A stretch of DNA of 64,000 nucleotides from Phanerodontia chrysosporium (Eukaryota; Basidiomycota; Agaricomycetes; Polyporales; Phanerochaetaceae): contig MJGA01000002.1 in NCBI GenBank assembly GCA_001910725.1, positions 2,046,001 through 2,110,000 on the forward strand. The letters run 5' to 3'. Made by a program: the position numbers and the translations under genes. The notes beneath the pieces are model-generated. The model was given only the letters and a program-made list of their open reading frames with translations. It searched no databases and was not told where the DNA came from. Shown here one piece after another: positions 35,869 to 44,310 of the stretch (position 1 is its first letter; every line of letters starts with the position of its first letter).

Positions 35869-36468
35869 TGTCACAGTTTTTCGTCTTAACCCTTAGGGTT
35901 AGGGGCAGCAGGTGACAGAAGCGATTACTCCGAACTGTGACATGCAGAAGCGCTGGAGTGACAGCCCTAGGCTCGGGGCTGGTCACGTGATACGGCGGTC
36001 ACGTGATGCGCACACGTGCGGTATCCCAGGGTCACATGGTCGAAGGTCTAGAAGCAGGCAAGGGTCTGGAAGCGCCGAGACACTCCGGAATGGACTAGAA
36101 AGCCCTGGAGGTCTCTGGACAGGTCCGGACAGTGCTGGAACGTTCTGGAGGTTTCTGGGACATCGTAGGAACATTTAGGAACGTGTAGAAGAATGTAGGA
36201 ATGCCTGTAGGGCACTAGCCAATAGCGTAGTAGGTATTAGATAGCTAGGACCCTGAACACCGGTCTCTGGGGACCTGGTGCACATGTATATAAACCCTGA
36301 GGGCTGGGGGTGCCTCCCCAGCTTCAATCTCATCGCATCTCACCTCTCTAGCCTCTATACCTCGTCTTCAAGCCTGGCTACACCCTTTGTAGTCCAAGTA
36401 AACCTTTGCCAGTGAGTATTGCTGGTTGGTTTGGTGTATAGGCGCTAGGGCAGCGCATTTTTGTGATA
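35869..36468 (+). repeat. 5' LTR
   Basis: The repeat begins TGTCACAG and ends TTGTGATA, so the termini are TG...TA with imperfect inverted ends (TGTCACA/TGTGATA), not the canonical TG...CA. U3 runs to about 36317 and contains telomere-like TTAGGG units at 35887-35904, two TCACGTGA palindromes (35983-35990, 35999-36006) and a GAACGTTC element at 36138-36145. The TATA box is at 36287-36294. Confidence 0.97.
36287..36294 (+). promoter_or_regulatory. LTR TATA box
   Basis: TATATAAA lies 31 bases before the inferred RNA start at 36318. The same sequence recurs in the 3' LTR at 43787-43794. Confidence 0.8.
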
Positions 36469-36470
36469 GA

Positions 36471-36483
36471 AGATTGAAGCTGG
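36471..36483 (+). promoter_or_regulatory. primer-binding site, self-priming type
   Basis: AGATTGAAGCTGG, two bases past the LTR, is the exact reverse complement of 36318-36330, which is where the RNA should begin given the TATA box. This is the arrangement by which Tf1-type elements prime reverse transcription with their own cleaved 5' RNA end instead of a tRNA. The two-base gap fits removal of two bases by integrase. Confidence 0.75.
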
Positions 36484-36774
36484 CCAACCTACTCCACCTG
36501 TGGTGGCCTAGGTTATTGCTTTGGGTTCTGGGGGCTTGTTTGAACAAGTGCTTTTGCGCTTTGTTCAGTTTTCTGCCGATCCACAGGCGTAAGTGGGCAC
36601 TATAGTACCTTTTTAGGTACAGACAGGGGAACGTGGTGTAACCCACCTCAGAGGGCTTTGCCTGCGGACGAGTAACCCCTGTTGTAGTGCTGGACTAAGG
36701 GTGTAATACCCTGTCCAACCAGTTTTAGCTGCGTGGCGTGGAAACCCGCAGTAATACCCCTTTCTCTTCGTTGA

Positions 36775-37590
36775 GGGTTGGCTGGCAGGAAAGCCTTGCG
36801 CTTTGCCTGTGTGGAGAAGTTTTCTGGCTTGTGTACACAGGCTGACCCGTGTTTACTAGTGCCTAAAGCTGCTAGGAACCGTTTTGTCCTTGCTAAGGAC
36901 GAGAGCTCTGGCAAACCCTTGCTTGAGCGCATCAAGATCTCGAACCTTCACCGCTTCAAAGACGTTGGGAAGCCGCGCCCTGCGTACAAACCTCGCACTA
37001 CACCCTACACCCCTGTCCCTGGTCGTCGTGAAAGGCTTGCTCGTGAAGCAGACTTGAACGACTTCAAGCACCAGCTTCAGCTCGAAGACTATCGCAACGA
37101 ACAGCGCAAGCGCCGCCTACTCGATCGCATCGCGAACGCCCCTCCCCCTCTCCCCCTCATCGAACGTATTGAACCTCCCCCTACTCCCCCTATCGAAGTC
37201 AAACCCATTCCCAAAGACCTTCGCTTTCACACCAACACTCAGGTCCATCAGCTGCGCGACTACGGACGAAAGTTCAACGGCGCCCTTAACCACTTGGGTC
37301 CGTTCTTTCAGAAGCTAGACGAGCAGCGTTTTCGAGTTGGGTTGACTGAACACGAGCTCTACACCTTGGGCTTGTTCAAGGAGAGGTTCGACAACATTCG
37401 CAAACACCTTCAGACCATCGTCGAGACGAAGGAGTACACCACGAGGGAGTGGAAGAAGATTTCGAGGGATTTGAAGAAGGCAGGCGCACATAGCTTCGCT
37501 GAGCTTAAGCCACGCTTCGCTGAGCATTGCAGGGAGCTGATTCAGGAGTTGGGTGAAGATTGGTTGTTTTTGGAGAAGAACCTCGATTAG
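36775..37590 (+). CDS. retrotransposon ORF1, protein-like but without any ATG
   Basis: The frame is open from after a TGA (36772-36774) to TAG at 37588-37590, about 271 codons, with no methionine codon at all. The product looks like a real protein: a Pro/Arg-rich part (KPRPAYKPRTTPYTP, PPPLPLIERIEPPPTPP), a long basic helix (FKHQLQLEDYRNEQRKRRLLD) and a helical C-terminus (LTEHELYTLGLFKERFDNIRKHLQ...). I recognise no domain. If translated from the LTR transcript it needs a non-AUG start; splicing cannot supply one because the leader has no ATG either. It ends 29 bases before gag and uses a different frame. It may be an unusual Gag-like or accessory protein. Confidence 0.6.
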   Translation, partial: GLAGRKALRFACVEKFSGLCTQADPCLLVPKAARNRFVLAKDESSGKPLLERIKISNLHRFKDVGKPRPAYKPRTTPYTPVPGRRERLAREADLNDFKHQLQLEDYRNEQRKRRLLDRIANAPPPLPLIERIEPPPTPPIEVKPIPKDLRFHTNTQVHQLRDYGRKFNGALNHLGPFFQKLDEQRFRVGLTEHELYTLGLFKERFDNIRKHLQTIVETKEYTTREWKKISRDLKKAGAHSFAELKPRFAEHCRELIQELGEDWLFLEKNLD

Positions 37591-37619
37591 TTTTTGTATC
37601 TGCGCGTTTTTGAATCAAG

Positions 37620-39200
37620 ATGTCGCTCAATTCAAATCCTGTTGACTTTGGTTTGCGTTCTGCTGCGAGTTCAAGTGGTATGGACCCTTGGGGAGCGTTA
37701 GAACTCGGCTCTATGGCTGAGGGAGGCCCTACCCCAGTTTTGGCCGCTGCGCCACTTTCGACCTCTTACGAAGAGTACAGCCAGTCATGGGTACAAGCCG
37801 CTCAGGAAGGACTGACTCCTGGCGACTTCAAGGCCCTCGTTGACAGCCTGGGTAACTGGGTAAAGGCTGAGATAGCTCAAGTAAGGTCGGAAATGGGTTC
37901 AGAAGTCCTTCGCTTGAAGGAAGCCCTTCGCAAACGCAAAACCGAGGCCAAGACACTTCAGGAGCAGATAGACACTCTTGAGCAGACTAGACAGCACTTG
38001 TCTGCGCAGATAGCAGAGGCTCAGAACCAAAATCGCGTTTTGCAGAACGCTATGCAGGTGCTGAAGCAGGAGAACGAGAGCTTGAAAGTGTTGGTTCAGC
38101 AAGGCACTAGTGGAGGCAACGTTGGGTTGTCTCAGTCTTTGTTCCCTACCATGAAGGAGCCTGACACCTTTAATGGTGATAAGGCTAGTAAGCTGGATGA
38201 CTGGCTCGAGTCGATGGCACTCTGGTTGCGCCACCGTGGCGTAATGGACGACGAAAAGAAGATAGAGACGGCGATGACTTACCTGCGAGGTTCAGCAAAG
38301 AAGGTCATGCAAGAGTACTTCGACAAGGTGGCAGACTCAAAGCCCCTTGGTACTTGGACCAACTTTGTGAACGAACTCCAGAAAGGATTCCAACAGACCG
38401 ACAAGAAGGACAGGGCAAGGGCAGAGTTTGAGCAGCTTGTCAGCAAGAAAGGAACGAACGAGAAGACTTTCAATGAGTTTGCTGCTCGTTTCCGTTCGCT
38501 GGCTCGCCAAACTGGCTTCTCCAACGAGGAACTGTTGGTCAAAGCCTATGCCCATACCCCTCGTGCCGCCGCCGATGTACTGGCAGCCCGTGGTCGTGCT
38601 CAGTGGGCTACGACCTGGGATGGTTGGTTGAAGGATGTTCAGGAGATTCTGCAGGATCAACGTCTCTTGACGGGCACCGTACTCTCTGGACAGCCTCAGT
38701 CGTCGAAAGACCCTGACGCTATGGATGTCGACGCCTTGAAGAAGGGCTCAGCCCAGGGTAAAGGCAAGACAGCCAAAGTTCAGAAGGTTGCCATGTCGTT
38801 CGAGGAGGCGAAGAAGAAAGGCTGCTGCGCCCAGTGTGGAGGCAAAGGCCACATCGCCAAGGAGTGCCCATCGAAGAAGAACAACTCAGGTTCTTCGACG
38901 TCGTCGAGTAAAACCACCAATGCACCGGTGGCCAGTTCGTCAAAGGCTTCGCCTTCAAAGGGAAAGGAGAAGGATAAGGGCTCTCGCCACACGAAGAACA
39001 GCGTGCGCGAGGTGTACGCCAGCGACTCGGAGAGATTCCAGGAGGTAGCCTCTGACGAGGAGTCGAGCTCGGATAGCTCAGAAGAAGAAGATACCCCCAA
39101 GACCAAACAAAAGAAGAAGTCGTCTTCAAAGGAGAAGGCGCAGAAGATTAACCGCGTGGTGTTCTCAGACGATGAGGATTTTCTGCAGGGACCAATGTAG
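37620..39200 (+). CDS. gag: retrotransposon Gag
   Basis: A 526-residue product from the first ATG of the transcript. Residues about 75-160 form a strong coiled coil (EIAQVRSEMGSEVLRLKEAL and following). The Ty3-type capsid core follows: PDTFNGDKASKLDDWLESM, TYLRGSAKKVMQEYF, FVNELQKGF, RARAEFEQL and FNEFAARFRSLARQTG. A CCHC zinc knuckle (CAQCGGKGHIAKEC) lies at about residues 402-416, followed by a Ser/Lys/Glu-rich tail. Gag forms the virus-like particle and binds element RNA. The stop lies just inside an overlap with pol. Confidence 0.95.
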   Translation: MSLNSNPVDFGLRSAASSSGMDPWGALELGSMAEGGPTPVLAAAPLSTSYEEYSQSWVQAAQEGLTPGDFKALVDSLGNWVKAEIAQVRSEMGSEVLRLKEALRKRKTEAKTLQEQIDTLEQTRQHLSAQIAEAQNQNRVLQNAMQVLKQENESLKVLVQQGTSGGNVGLSQSLFPTMKEPDTFNGDKASKLDDWLESMALWLRHRGVMDDEKKIETAMTYLRGSAKKVMQEYFDKVADSKPLGTWTNFVNELQKGFQQTDKKDRARAEFEQLVSKKGTNEKTFNEFAARFRSLARQTGFSNEELLVKAYAHTPRAAADVLAARGRAQWATTWDGWLKDVQEILQDQRLLTGTVLSGQPQSSKDPDAMDVDALKKGSAQGKGKTAKVQKVAMSFEEAKKKGCCAQCGGKGHIAKECPSKKNNSGSSTSSSKTTNAPVASSSKASPSKGKEKDKGSRHTKNSVREVYASDSERFQEVASDEESSSDSSEEEDTPKTKQKKKSSSKEKAQKINRVVFSDDEDFLQGPM

Positions 39201-42200
39201 AGTCTGCGACATCTGGTCCGTTTTTAGATTTCCTTTACCCTCCCGACTCAGTAGAATGTATTAGATCAGTTTTGGAATCGAGAAAAGTCTCTAGTTTGCC
39301 CTCTAAATCGAGCTTTATCGTTCCAGTAACTTTGAGTCAGGGTAAGGAAATCAGAGTGCAGACTACCGCGCTGGTTGATTCAGGGGCCTATGCTGTGTTC
39401 ATTAGCCATCGCTTCGTCAAGAAGCATAAGCTGAAGACGAACCAGCTGGCCAGGGAGATACGCGTTTACAACGCGGATGGCTCCAGGAACAAGTGTGGCA
39501 GTATTGAGGAGTATGCTTGGCTCGACGTAGCCGTAGGGGACCATATCTCCAGACAAGCATGCCTCATTACAGATCTGGGTGGAAAGGACATGTTCCTCGG
39601 CTTTAGCTACCTGAAGAAGCATAATCCTGAGATAGATTGGGATAAGGGCGAGTGGAAGTACTCCAGATGCCCAGATTCTTGTCGCTTTACCAGCCACAAG
39701 GCTCAAGTAGCACAAGCAGAGCTCGAAGAACATATGGACGAGGACTTCGAGGAGGAAGAAGAGGAGCCTTGGCTCCAGTGGGTCGACCCTTCCACCCCAG
39801 ATGGCCGCGTTTTGGCATTAACTTGCCGGAAGATCGCAGCGATGTGCAGTATTCGTTCGCTGGAAGGAATCGAGGGCTGGGAGCAGCTTGTCCCTGCACA
39901 GTATCAAGACTATGGGGACGTGTTTTCGAAGCGTGCAAGCGAACGGTTACCCGTACGAAAGCCTTACGACCACGCTGTCGAGTTTATCGACGGAGCTACC
40001 CTACCTCGACCAGCTCGTAATTACTCGCTGTCGCCAGAAGAGAGGAATTCTCTGGACGAGTGGATTCAGGAGAATCTCGCCAAGGGATACATCAGACCAA
40101 GTAAATCCCCGCTGGCAGCACCAGTCTTTTTCGTGAAGAAGAAGGACGGTTCATTGCGCTTGGTGCAGGACTACAGAAAGCTGAACGAAGTCGTTAAGAA
40201 AGACCGCTTCCCTATACCCAAGATCTCAGACCTTATAGATCGACTATCTAAGGCTAGTATATACACCAAGATTGACCTTAGATGGGGGTATAACAACGTC
40301 AGAATCAAGGAAGGAGACGAGTGGAAGCTGGCCTTCATCACACCTTTCGGTTTATACGAACCTACAGTGATGTTCTTCGGCCTCAGCAATGCACCAGCAA
40401 CCTTTCAGCGCATGATGAACCATATTCTCGACGATCTGATTCGAGAAGGGCATGTCATGGTCTACCTAGACGACATTCTCATCTTCACGAATGACTTGGA
40501 CCACCATCGGCGATTAGTTCGCGAGGTATTGCAGCGGCTACGCGACAATGACCTGTTCGCTAAGCCAGAAAAATGCTTCTTCGAGACGGATAGCATTGAA
40601 TACCTCGGAATGATCATCAGCAAGGGGTCGGTTCAGATGGATCCATCGAAGGTAGATGGCGTTTTATCTTGGCCCATACCCAAAAGGGTCAAAGATGTCC
40701 AGGCTTTCCTGGGTTTTGCTAACTTCTACCGACGGTTTATTCGAGATTTTGGCAAGATTGTCCGCCCATTGTCAGAGCTTACCCGCAAAGGCAAAGAGTG
40801 GGAATGGGGGCCTGAGCAGCAGGATGCCTTCGATACACTCAAAAGAGCGTTCACTACTGCGCCTATTCTCAAGATTCCAGACGACGAGCACCCTTTTAGG
40901 CTCGAATGCGATTCGTCAGACTTTGCTACGGGGGCTGTACTTGAGCAATTGGGCGAGGATGGCCTTTGGCACCCTGTCGCGTTTTACTCCAAGGCGCTAG
41001 GCGTACACGAGCGCAACTATGAGATATACGACAAGGAGATGCTAGCCATCATCCGCGCACTGAAGGAATGGCGCCACCACTTGGAGGGACACCCTCTACC
41101 ATTCGACATATGGTCAGATCACCAGAATTTGACCTATTTCCGCAAGGCGCAAGACTTGACGCGACGCCAAGCACGTTGGAGTCTTTTCCTCACACGTTTC
41201 CACTTCAAGTTGGAGCACAAGCCTGGAAAGACGATGAAGCGGGCTGATCCAATGTCCAGGAGGCCAGATCATGAATTGGGGGTGGATTGCGACAATCGTG
41301 AAAAAGTCCTTTTGAAGCCAGAATATTTCGCGATTCGAGCCATGCAACCAACCCATTCATCGATAGTGGACGATAGCAAACTGCTAGAAAGGATCAGAAA
41401 AGCCCTGCTGGACGACGAAGTCACCAAGTCGTACAAAGACCTGATGTTGAAAGGACCAAGAGAGTTCGGGAAGGACTTAGCGGAATGGCACCTCGAGGAC
41501 GGGCTACTACTGCACCGAGGCAAGGTGTATGTGCCCAAGGACGACAAGATTAGGGCGGATCTACTCAAGTTACACCACGACTTCCCTGGGGCTGGACACC
41601 CTGGACGATGGAAGACGTTGGAGTTGCTGTCGCGCAACTACTGGTGGCCAGGAATGTCGGTTTACGTCAAGAAGTACGTCGCAGGCTGCGAAGTCTGCCA
41701 GTCGCATAAAAACGTCAACCAGAAGCCTGCTGGCCTGCTACAACCGAACGAGGTTCCGTCGGAACCCTGGGAGATAATCTCATGCGATATGATCACGGAC
41801 TTGCCTGAGTCGGACGGTTACAACGCTATCTTCGTAGTCGTTTGCCGCTTAACCAAGCGAGCACATTTCCTCCCCATCACCAAGGAGTTTTCAGCCAAGG
41901 ATCTGGGAAATTTGCTCTATGAGCGTGTTTGGCCTTTGCACGGCCTACCCAGACAGATCATTTCGGATAGAGGAACACAGTTCGCCGCGAAACTCTTCCA
42001 GGAATGGTGCAGACTCCTGGGGATCAAGTCAGCAATGACTACAGCGTTTCACCCTCAGGCAGACGGTCAGACTGAGCGAGTTAATCAGTCATTGGAGCAG
42101 TATCTGCGCTGCTACACAAGCTTCAGGCAGGACGACTGGGCGTACCTTTTGCCCTCTGCCGAGTTTGCATACAACAACCAGGCGCATGAAAGCACCAAGA

Positions 42201-43333
42201 ACTCGCCATTCTTCGTCGAATATGGCCGTCATCCACGCATGTTCCCAGAGCAGGACCGTGTTACAAGGTTGTCAGAACTGGACGACTGGACGAAGCTTAG
42301 ACAGGAGGCCCAAGATCAGGCGAAATCCGCGCTCATGCTGGCTGCAGAGCGAATGAAGTGGTACTACGACCAGGGTAAATCAGAACCCTTGTTCAAGGTC
42401 GGAGACCGTGTTTGGCTTGACGCAAAGGATCTGAACCTTCGGGTTCCCTCCAAGAAACTGGCACCAAAGCGAGTAGGCCCTTACGAGATCGTAGAGCAGC
42501 TGGGACCGGTCACCTTCAAGCTGAAGTTACCAGCCCATGTGAAGGTTCACCCGGTCTTCCACGCAAGCAAGCTCACGAAGCACGTCGAGGATGAGGTTGC
42601 CAATCGCACGCGCAAACCCCTACCACCCATTCGTGTGGGTGATGACGAGGAGTACGAGGTCGAGCAGATCGTAGATGCACAGCCAGACTCTAAAGGCCGT
42701 GTTATGTACCGAGTACGGTGGAGAGGCTACGATGAGCATAGCGACACATGGGAATACTTGCCCAATCTCAAGCACGCTATGGCGAAGGTCAAACAATTCC
42801 ACAGGAAATACCCAGATGCGCCGAAGGCAATTTCCCTTCTGCAACGCCACCACGACGAGGAGGATGAGTTTTTCGTGCGCGAACTCGCGCTACTCCAATC
42901 TTGGGGAGCAGACGACCAGTTCGAGGTCGAGCTCATGAACAAGGACGCAAAACTCCCCTCACGTGGCTCGCCAGAAAGCGCAGGGTTGGATCTTTTCATC
43001 ACGGAAGACCTTACGCTCAAGCCCCATGATCGCAAGCTAGCGTCAACGGGCCTTCGAATGTGTACTCCACCAGGTACCTACGCTCGAGTCGCACCACGGA
43101 GTGGCCTCAGCCTCAGAGGCATCGACATAGGAGCAGGCGTTATTGACCGAGATTATCGAGGAGAGCTCAAAATTCTACTCATCAACAACTCGCCCGACAC
43201 CTTTACATTCCACAAGGGTGATCGTGTCGCTCAACTCGTGCTCGAAAGAATCTCCTACGCCGAACCAACTCCGGTCTCTCGCCTCGACTCAACCATTCGC
43301 AGCAGCGATGGTTTTGGCTCCACTGGTATTTAG
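39176..43333 (+). CDS. pol: retrotransposon Pol: protease, RT, RNase H, integrase, chromodomain, dUTPase
   Basis: The frame is open from 39176 (after TGA 39173-39175) and overlaps the gag end by 25 bases in the -1 frame; there is no early ATG. Order: protease (ALVDSGA near 39373), reverse transcriptase with VYLDDILIF (near 40463), RNase H (LECDSSDFATG, near 40903), integrase zinc finger HHDF...CEVCQSHK (41572-41710), DDE core (CDMITDLP, SDRGTQF, HESTKNSPF), a chromodomain (YEVEQIVDAQ...YRVRWRGY, about 42655-42810) and a C-terminal dUTPase (about 42912-43333) with all five motifs: SAGLDLF, PRSGLSL, IGAGVIDRDYRGE, GDRVAQLVLE and DGFGSTG. No stop or break is present. Expression needs -1 frameshifting in the TTTT tract, unless the assembly lacks one T there, in which case gag and pol are one ORF. 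Confidence 0.95.
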   Translation, partial: GFSAGTNVESATSGPFLDFLYPPDSVECIRSVLESRKVSSLPSKSSFIVPVTLSQGKEIRVQTTALVDSGAYAVFISHRFVKKHKLKTNQLAREIRVYNADGSRNKCGSIEEYAWLDVAVGDHISRQACLITDLGGKDMFLGFSYLKKHNPEIDWDKGEWKYSRCPDSCRFTSHKAQVAQAELEEHMDEDFEEEEEEPWLQWVDPSTPDGRVLALTCRKIAAMCSIRSLEGIEGWEQLVPAQYQDYGDVFSKRASERLPVRKPYDHAVEFIDGATLPRPARNYSLSPEERNSLDEWIQENLAKGYIRPSKSPLAAPVFFVKKKDGSLRLVQDYRKLNEVVKKDRFPIPKISDLIDRLSKASIYTKIDLRWGYNNVRIKEGDEWKLAFITPFGLYEPTVMFFGLSNAPATFQRMMNHILDDLIREGHVMVYLDDILIFTNDLDHHRRLVREVLQRLRDNDLFAKPEKCFFETDSIEYLGMIISKGSVQMDPSKVDGVLSWPIPKRVKDVQAFLGFANFYRRFIRDFGKIVRPLSELTRKGKEWEWGPEQQDAFDTLKRAFTTAPILKIPDDEHPFRLECDSSDFATGAVLEQLGEDGLWHPVAFYSKALGVHERNYEIYDKEMLAIIRALKEWRHHLEGHPLPFDIWSDHQNLTYFRKAQDLTRRQARWSLFLTRFHFKLEHKPGKTMKRADPMSRRPDHELGVDCDNREKVLLKPEYFAIRAMQPTHSSIVDDSKLLERIRKALLDDEVTKSYKDLMLKGPREFGKDLAEWHLEDGLLLHRGKVYVPKDDKIRADLLKLHHDFPGAGHPGRWKTLELLSRNYWWPGMSVYVKKYVAGCEVCQSHKNVNQKPAGLLQPNEVPSEPWEIISCDMITDLPESDGYNAIFVVVCRLTKRAHFLPITKEFSAKDLGNLLYERVWPLHGLPRQIISDRGTQFAAKLFQEWCRLLGIKSAMTTAFHPQADGQTERVNQSLEQYLRCYTSFRQDDWAYLLPSAEFAYNNQAHESTKNSPFFVEYGRHPRMFPEQDRVTRLSELDDWTKLRQEAQDQAKSALMLAAERMKWYYDQGKSEPLFKVGDRVWLDAKDLNLRVPSKKLAPKRVGPYEIVEQLGPVTFKLKLPAHVKVHPVFHASKLTKHVEDEVANRTRKPLPPIRVGDDEEYEVEQIVDAQPDSKGRVMYRVRWRGYDEHSDTWEYLPNLKHAMAKVKQFHRKYPDAPKAISLLQRHHDEEDEFFVRELALLQSWGADDQFEVELMNKDAKLPSRGSPESAGLDLFITEDLTLKPHDRKLASTGLRMCTPPGTYARVAPRSGLSLRGIDIGAGVIDRDYRGELKILLINNSPDTFTFHKGDRVAQLVLERISYAEPTPVSRLDSTIRSSDGFGSTGI

Positions 43334-43354
43334 GCTTCACCAGGAGGTTCAGCT

Positions 43355-43368
43355 AGAATTGGGGGTAA
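43355..43368 (+). promoter_or_regulatory. polypurine tract
   Basis: A purine-rich AGAATTGGGGGTAA directly abuts the 3' LTR, the expected place for the plus-strand primer. Confidence 0.65.
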
Positions 43369-43968
43369 TGTCACAGTTTTTCGTCTTAACCCTTAGGGTT
43401 AGGGGCAGCAGGTGACAGAAGCGATTACTCCGAACTGTGACATGCAGAAGCGCTGGAGTGACAGCCCTAGGCTCGGGGCTGGTCACGTGATACGGCGGTC
43501 ACGTGATGCGCACACGTGCGGTATCCCAGGGTCACATGGTCGAAGGTCTAGAAGCAGGCAAGGGTCTGGAAGCGCCGAGACACTCCGGAATGGACTAGAA
43601 AGCCCTGGAGGTCTCTGGACAGGTCCGGACAGTGCTGGAACGTTCTGGAGGTTTCTGGGACATCGTAGGAACATTTAGGAACGTGTAGGAGAATGTAGGA
43701 ATGCCTGTAGGGCACTAGCCAATAGCGTAGTAGGTATTAGATAGCTAGGACCCTGAACACCGGTCTCTGGGGACCTGGTGCACATGTATATAAACCCTGA
43801 GGGCTGGGGGTGCCTCCCCAGCTTCAATCTCATCGCATCTCACCTCTCTAGCCTCTATACCTCGTCTTCAAGCCTGGCTACACCCTTTGTAGTCCAAGTA
43901 AACCTTTGCCAGTGAGTATTGCTGGTTGGTTTGGTGTATAGGCGCTAGGGCAGCGCATTTTTGTGATA
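43369..43968 (+). repeat. 3' LTR
   Basis: Identical to the 5' LTR except for G instead of A at 43689. Offset between the copies is exactly 7500 bases. Confidence 0.97.
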
Positions 43969-43973
43969 CTATT
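43969..43973. repeat. target-site duplication, right copy
   Basis: CTATT follows the 3' LTR and matches 35864-35868. Confidence 0.9.
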
Positions 43974-44072
43974 AGGATCTGATTTGCGTGTAGGCTCGGA
44001 GCGTTCAGACTCAGCCTCTGAGTTGGAATCCGACGAAGGCTGATGACGCTTCTTCCGAGTTGCTTTTGGCAT
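43969..44072 (-). pseudogene. DUF6532 gene, severed 5' end of exon 1
   Basis: ATG at 44070-44072 (minus) starts MPKATRKKRHQPSSDSNSEAE and runs into the target duplication with the codons for SDPN. Counting the duplication once, the frame continues directly into 35863 as SKTSKPSTK, so exon 1 was 184 bases. The remaining gene is at 33769-35868. Confidence 0.8.
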
Positions 44073-44310
44073 CTATACCTATCTGAGAATAAAGGATAAT
44101 CAGCAATATGTCAGTAAAACAGGCCAGCAGCGGTGAAGGGTAAAGAGAGGAGTATGAGGTGGTTGCAGCGAGCAAGGGACAAGCGTTACCAAGACGGGAT
44201 GATGGTTGTAATTCGGGAAGATTAGTCCTCGGGTAGTCTAGGGCAGAACAGTTAGCGGAGACTCGATATTGCGCGGTTTCTTGCCTTACCCCACTTCACA
44301 CCTCCGCAAC
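44073..44310. promoter_or_regulatory. divergent promoter between DUF6532 and transposase genes
   Basis: The 238 bases between two opposed start codons must serve both transposon genes. Intact and uninterrupted by the retroelement, so the transposase promoter was not damaged. Confidence 0.5.

Larger units (their letters stand above)
36318..37619 (+). other. ATG-free RNA leader of the retrotransposon
   Basis: From the inferred transcription start to the gag start codon there is no ATG in any plus-strand frame for about 1.3 kb, although roughly 20 would be expected by chance. Scanning ribosomes would meet gag as the first AUG. The leader contains the primer-binding site and a 271-codon ORF. Confidence 0.85.
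35869..43968 (+). mobile_element. Ty3/gypsy chromovirus LTR retrotransposon with dUTPase, 8.1 kb
   Basis: Two 600-base LTRs (35869-36468 and 43369-43968) bound an internal region with an ATG-less ORF, gag and pol. Target duplication CTATT is perfect and the LTRs differ at one base (A at 36189, G at 43689), so the insertion is very young. The integrase carries a chromodomain, which places it among chromoviruses; the primer-binding site matches the element's own RNA start, as in the Tf1/sushi lineage. All three frames are open, so the copy may be active. Confidence 0.95.

Noticed and set aside
39560..39900. break in the retrotransposon protease-RT linker
   Set aside because: The frame stays open throughout; the acidic stretch is a normal spacer.
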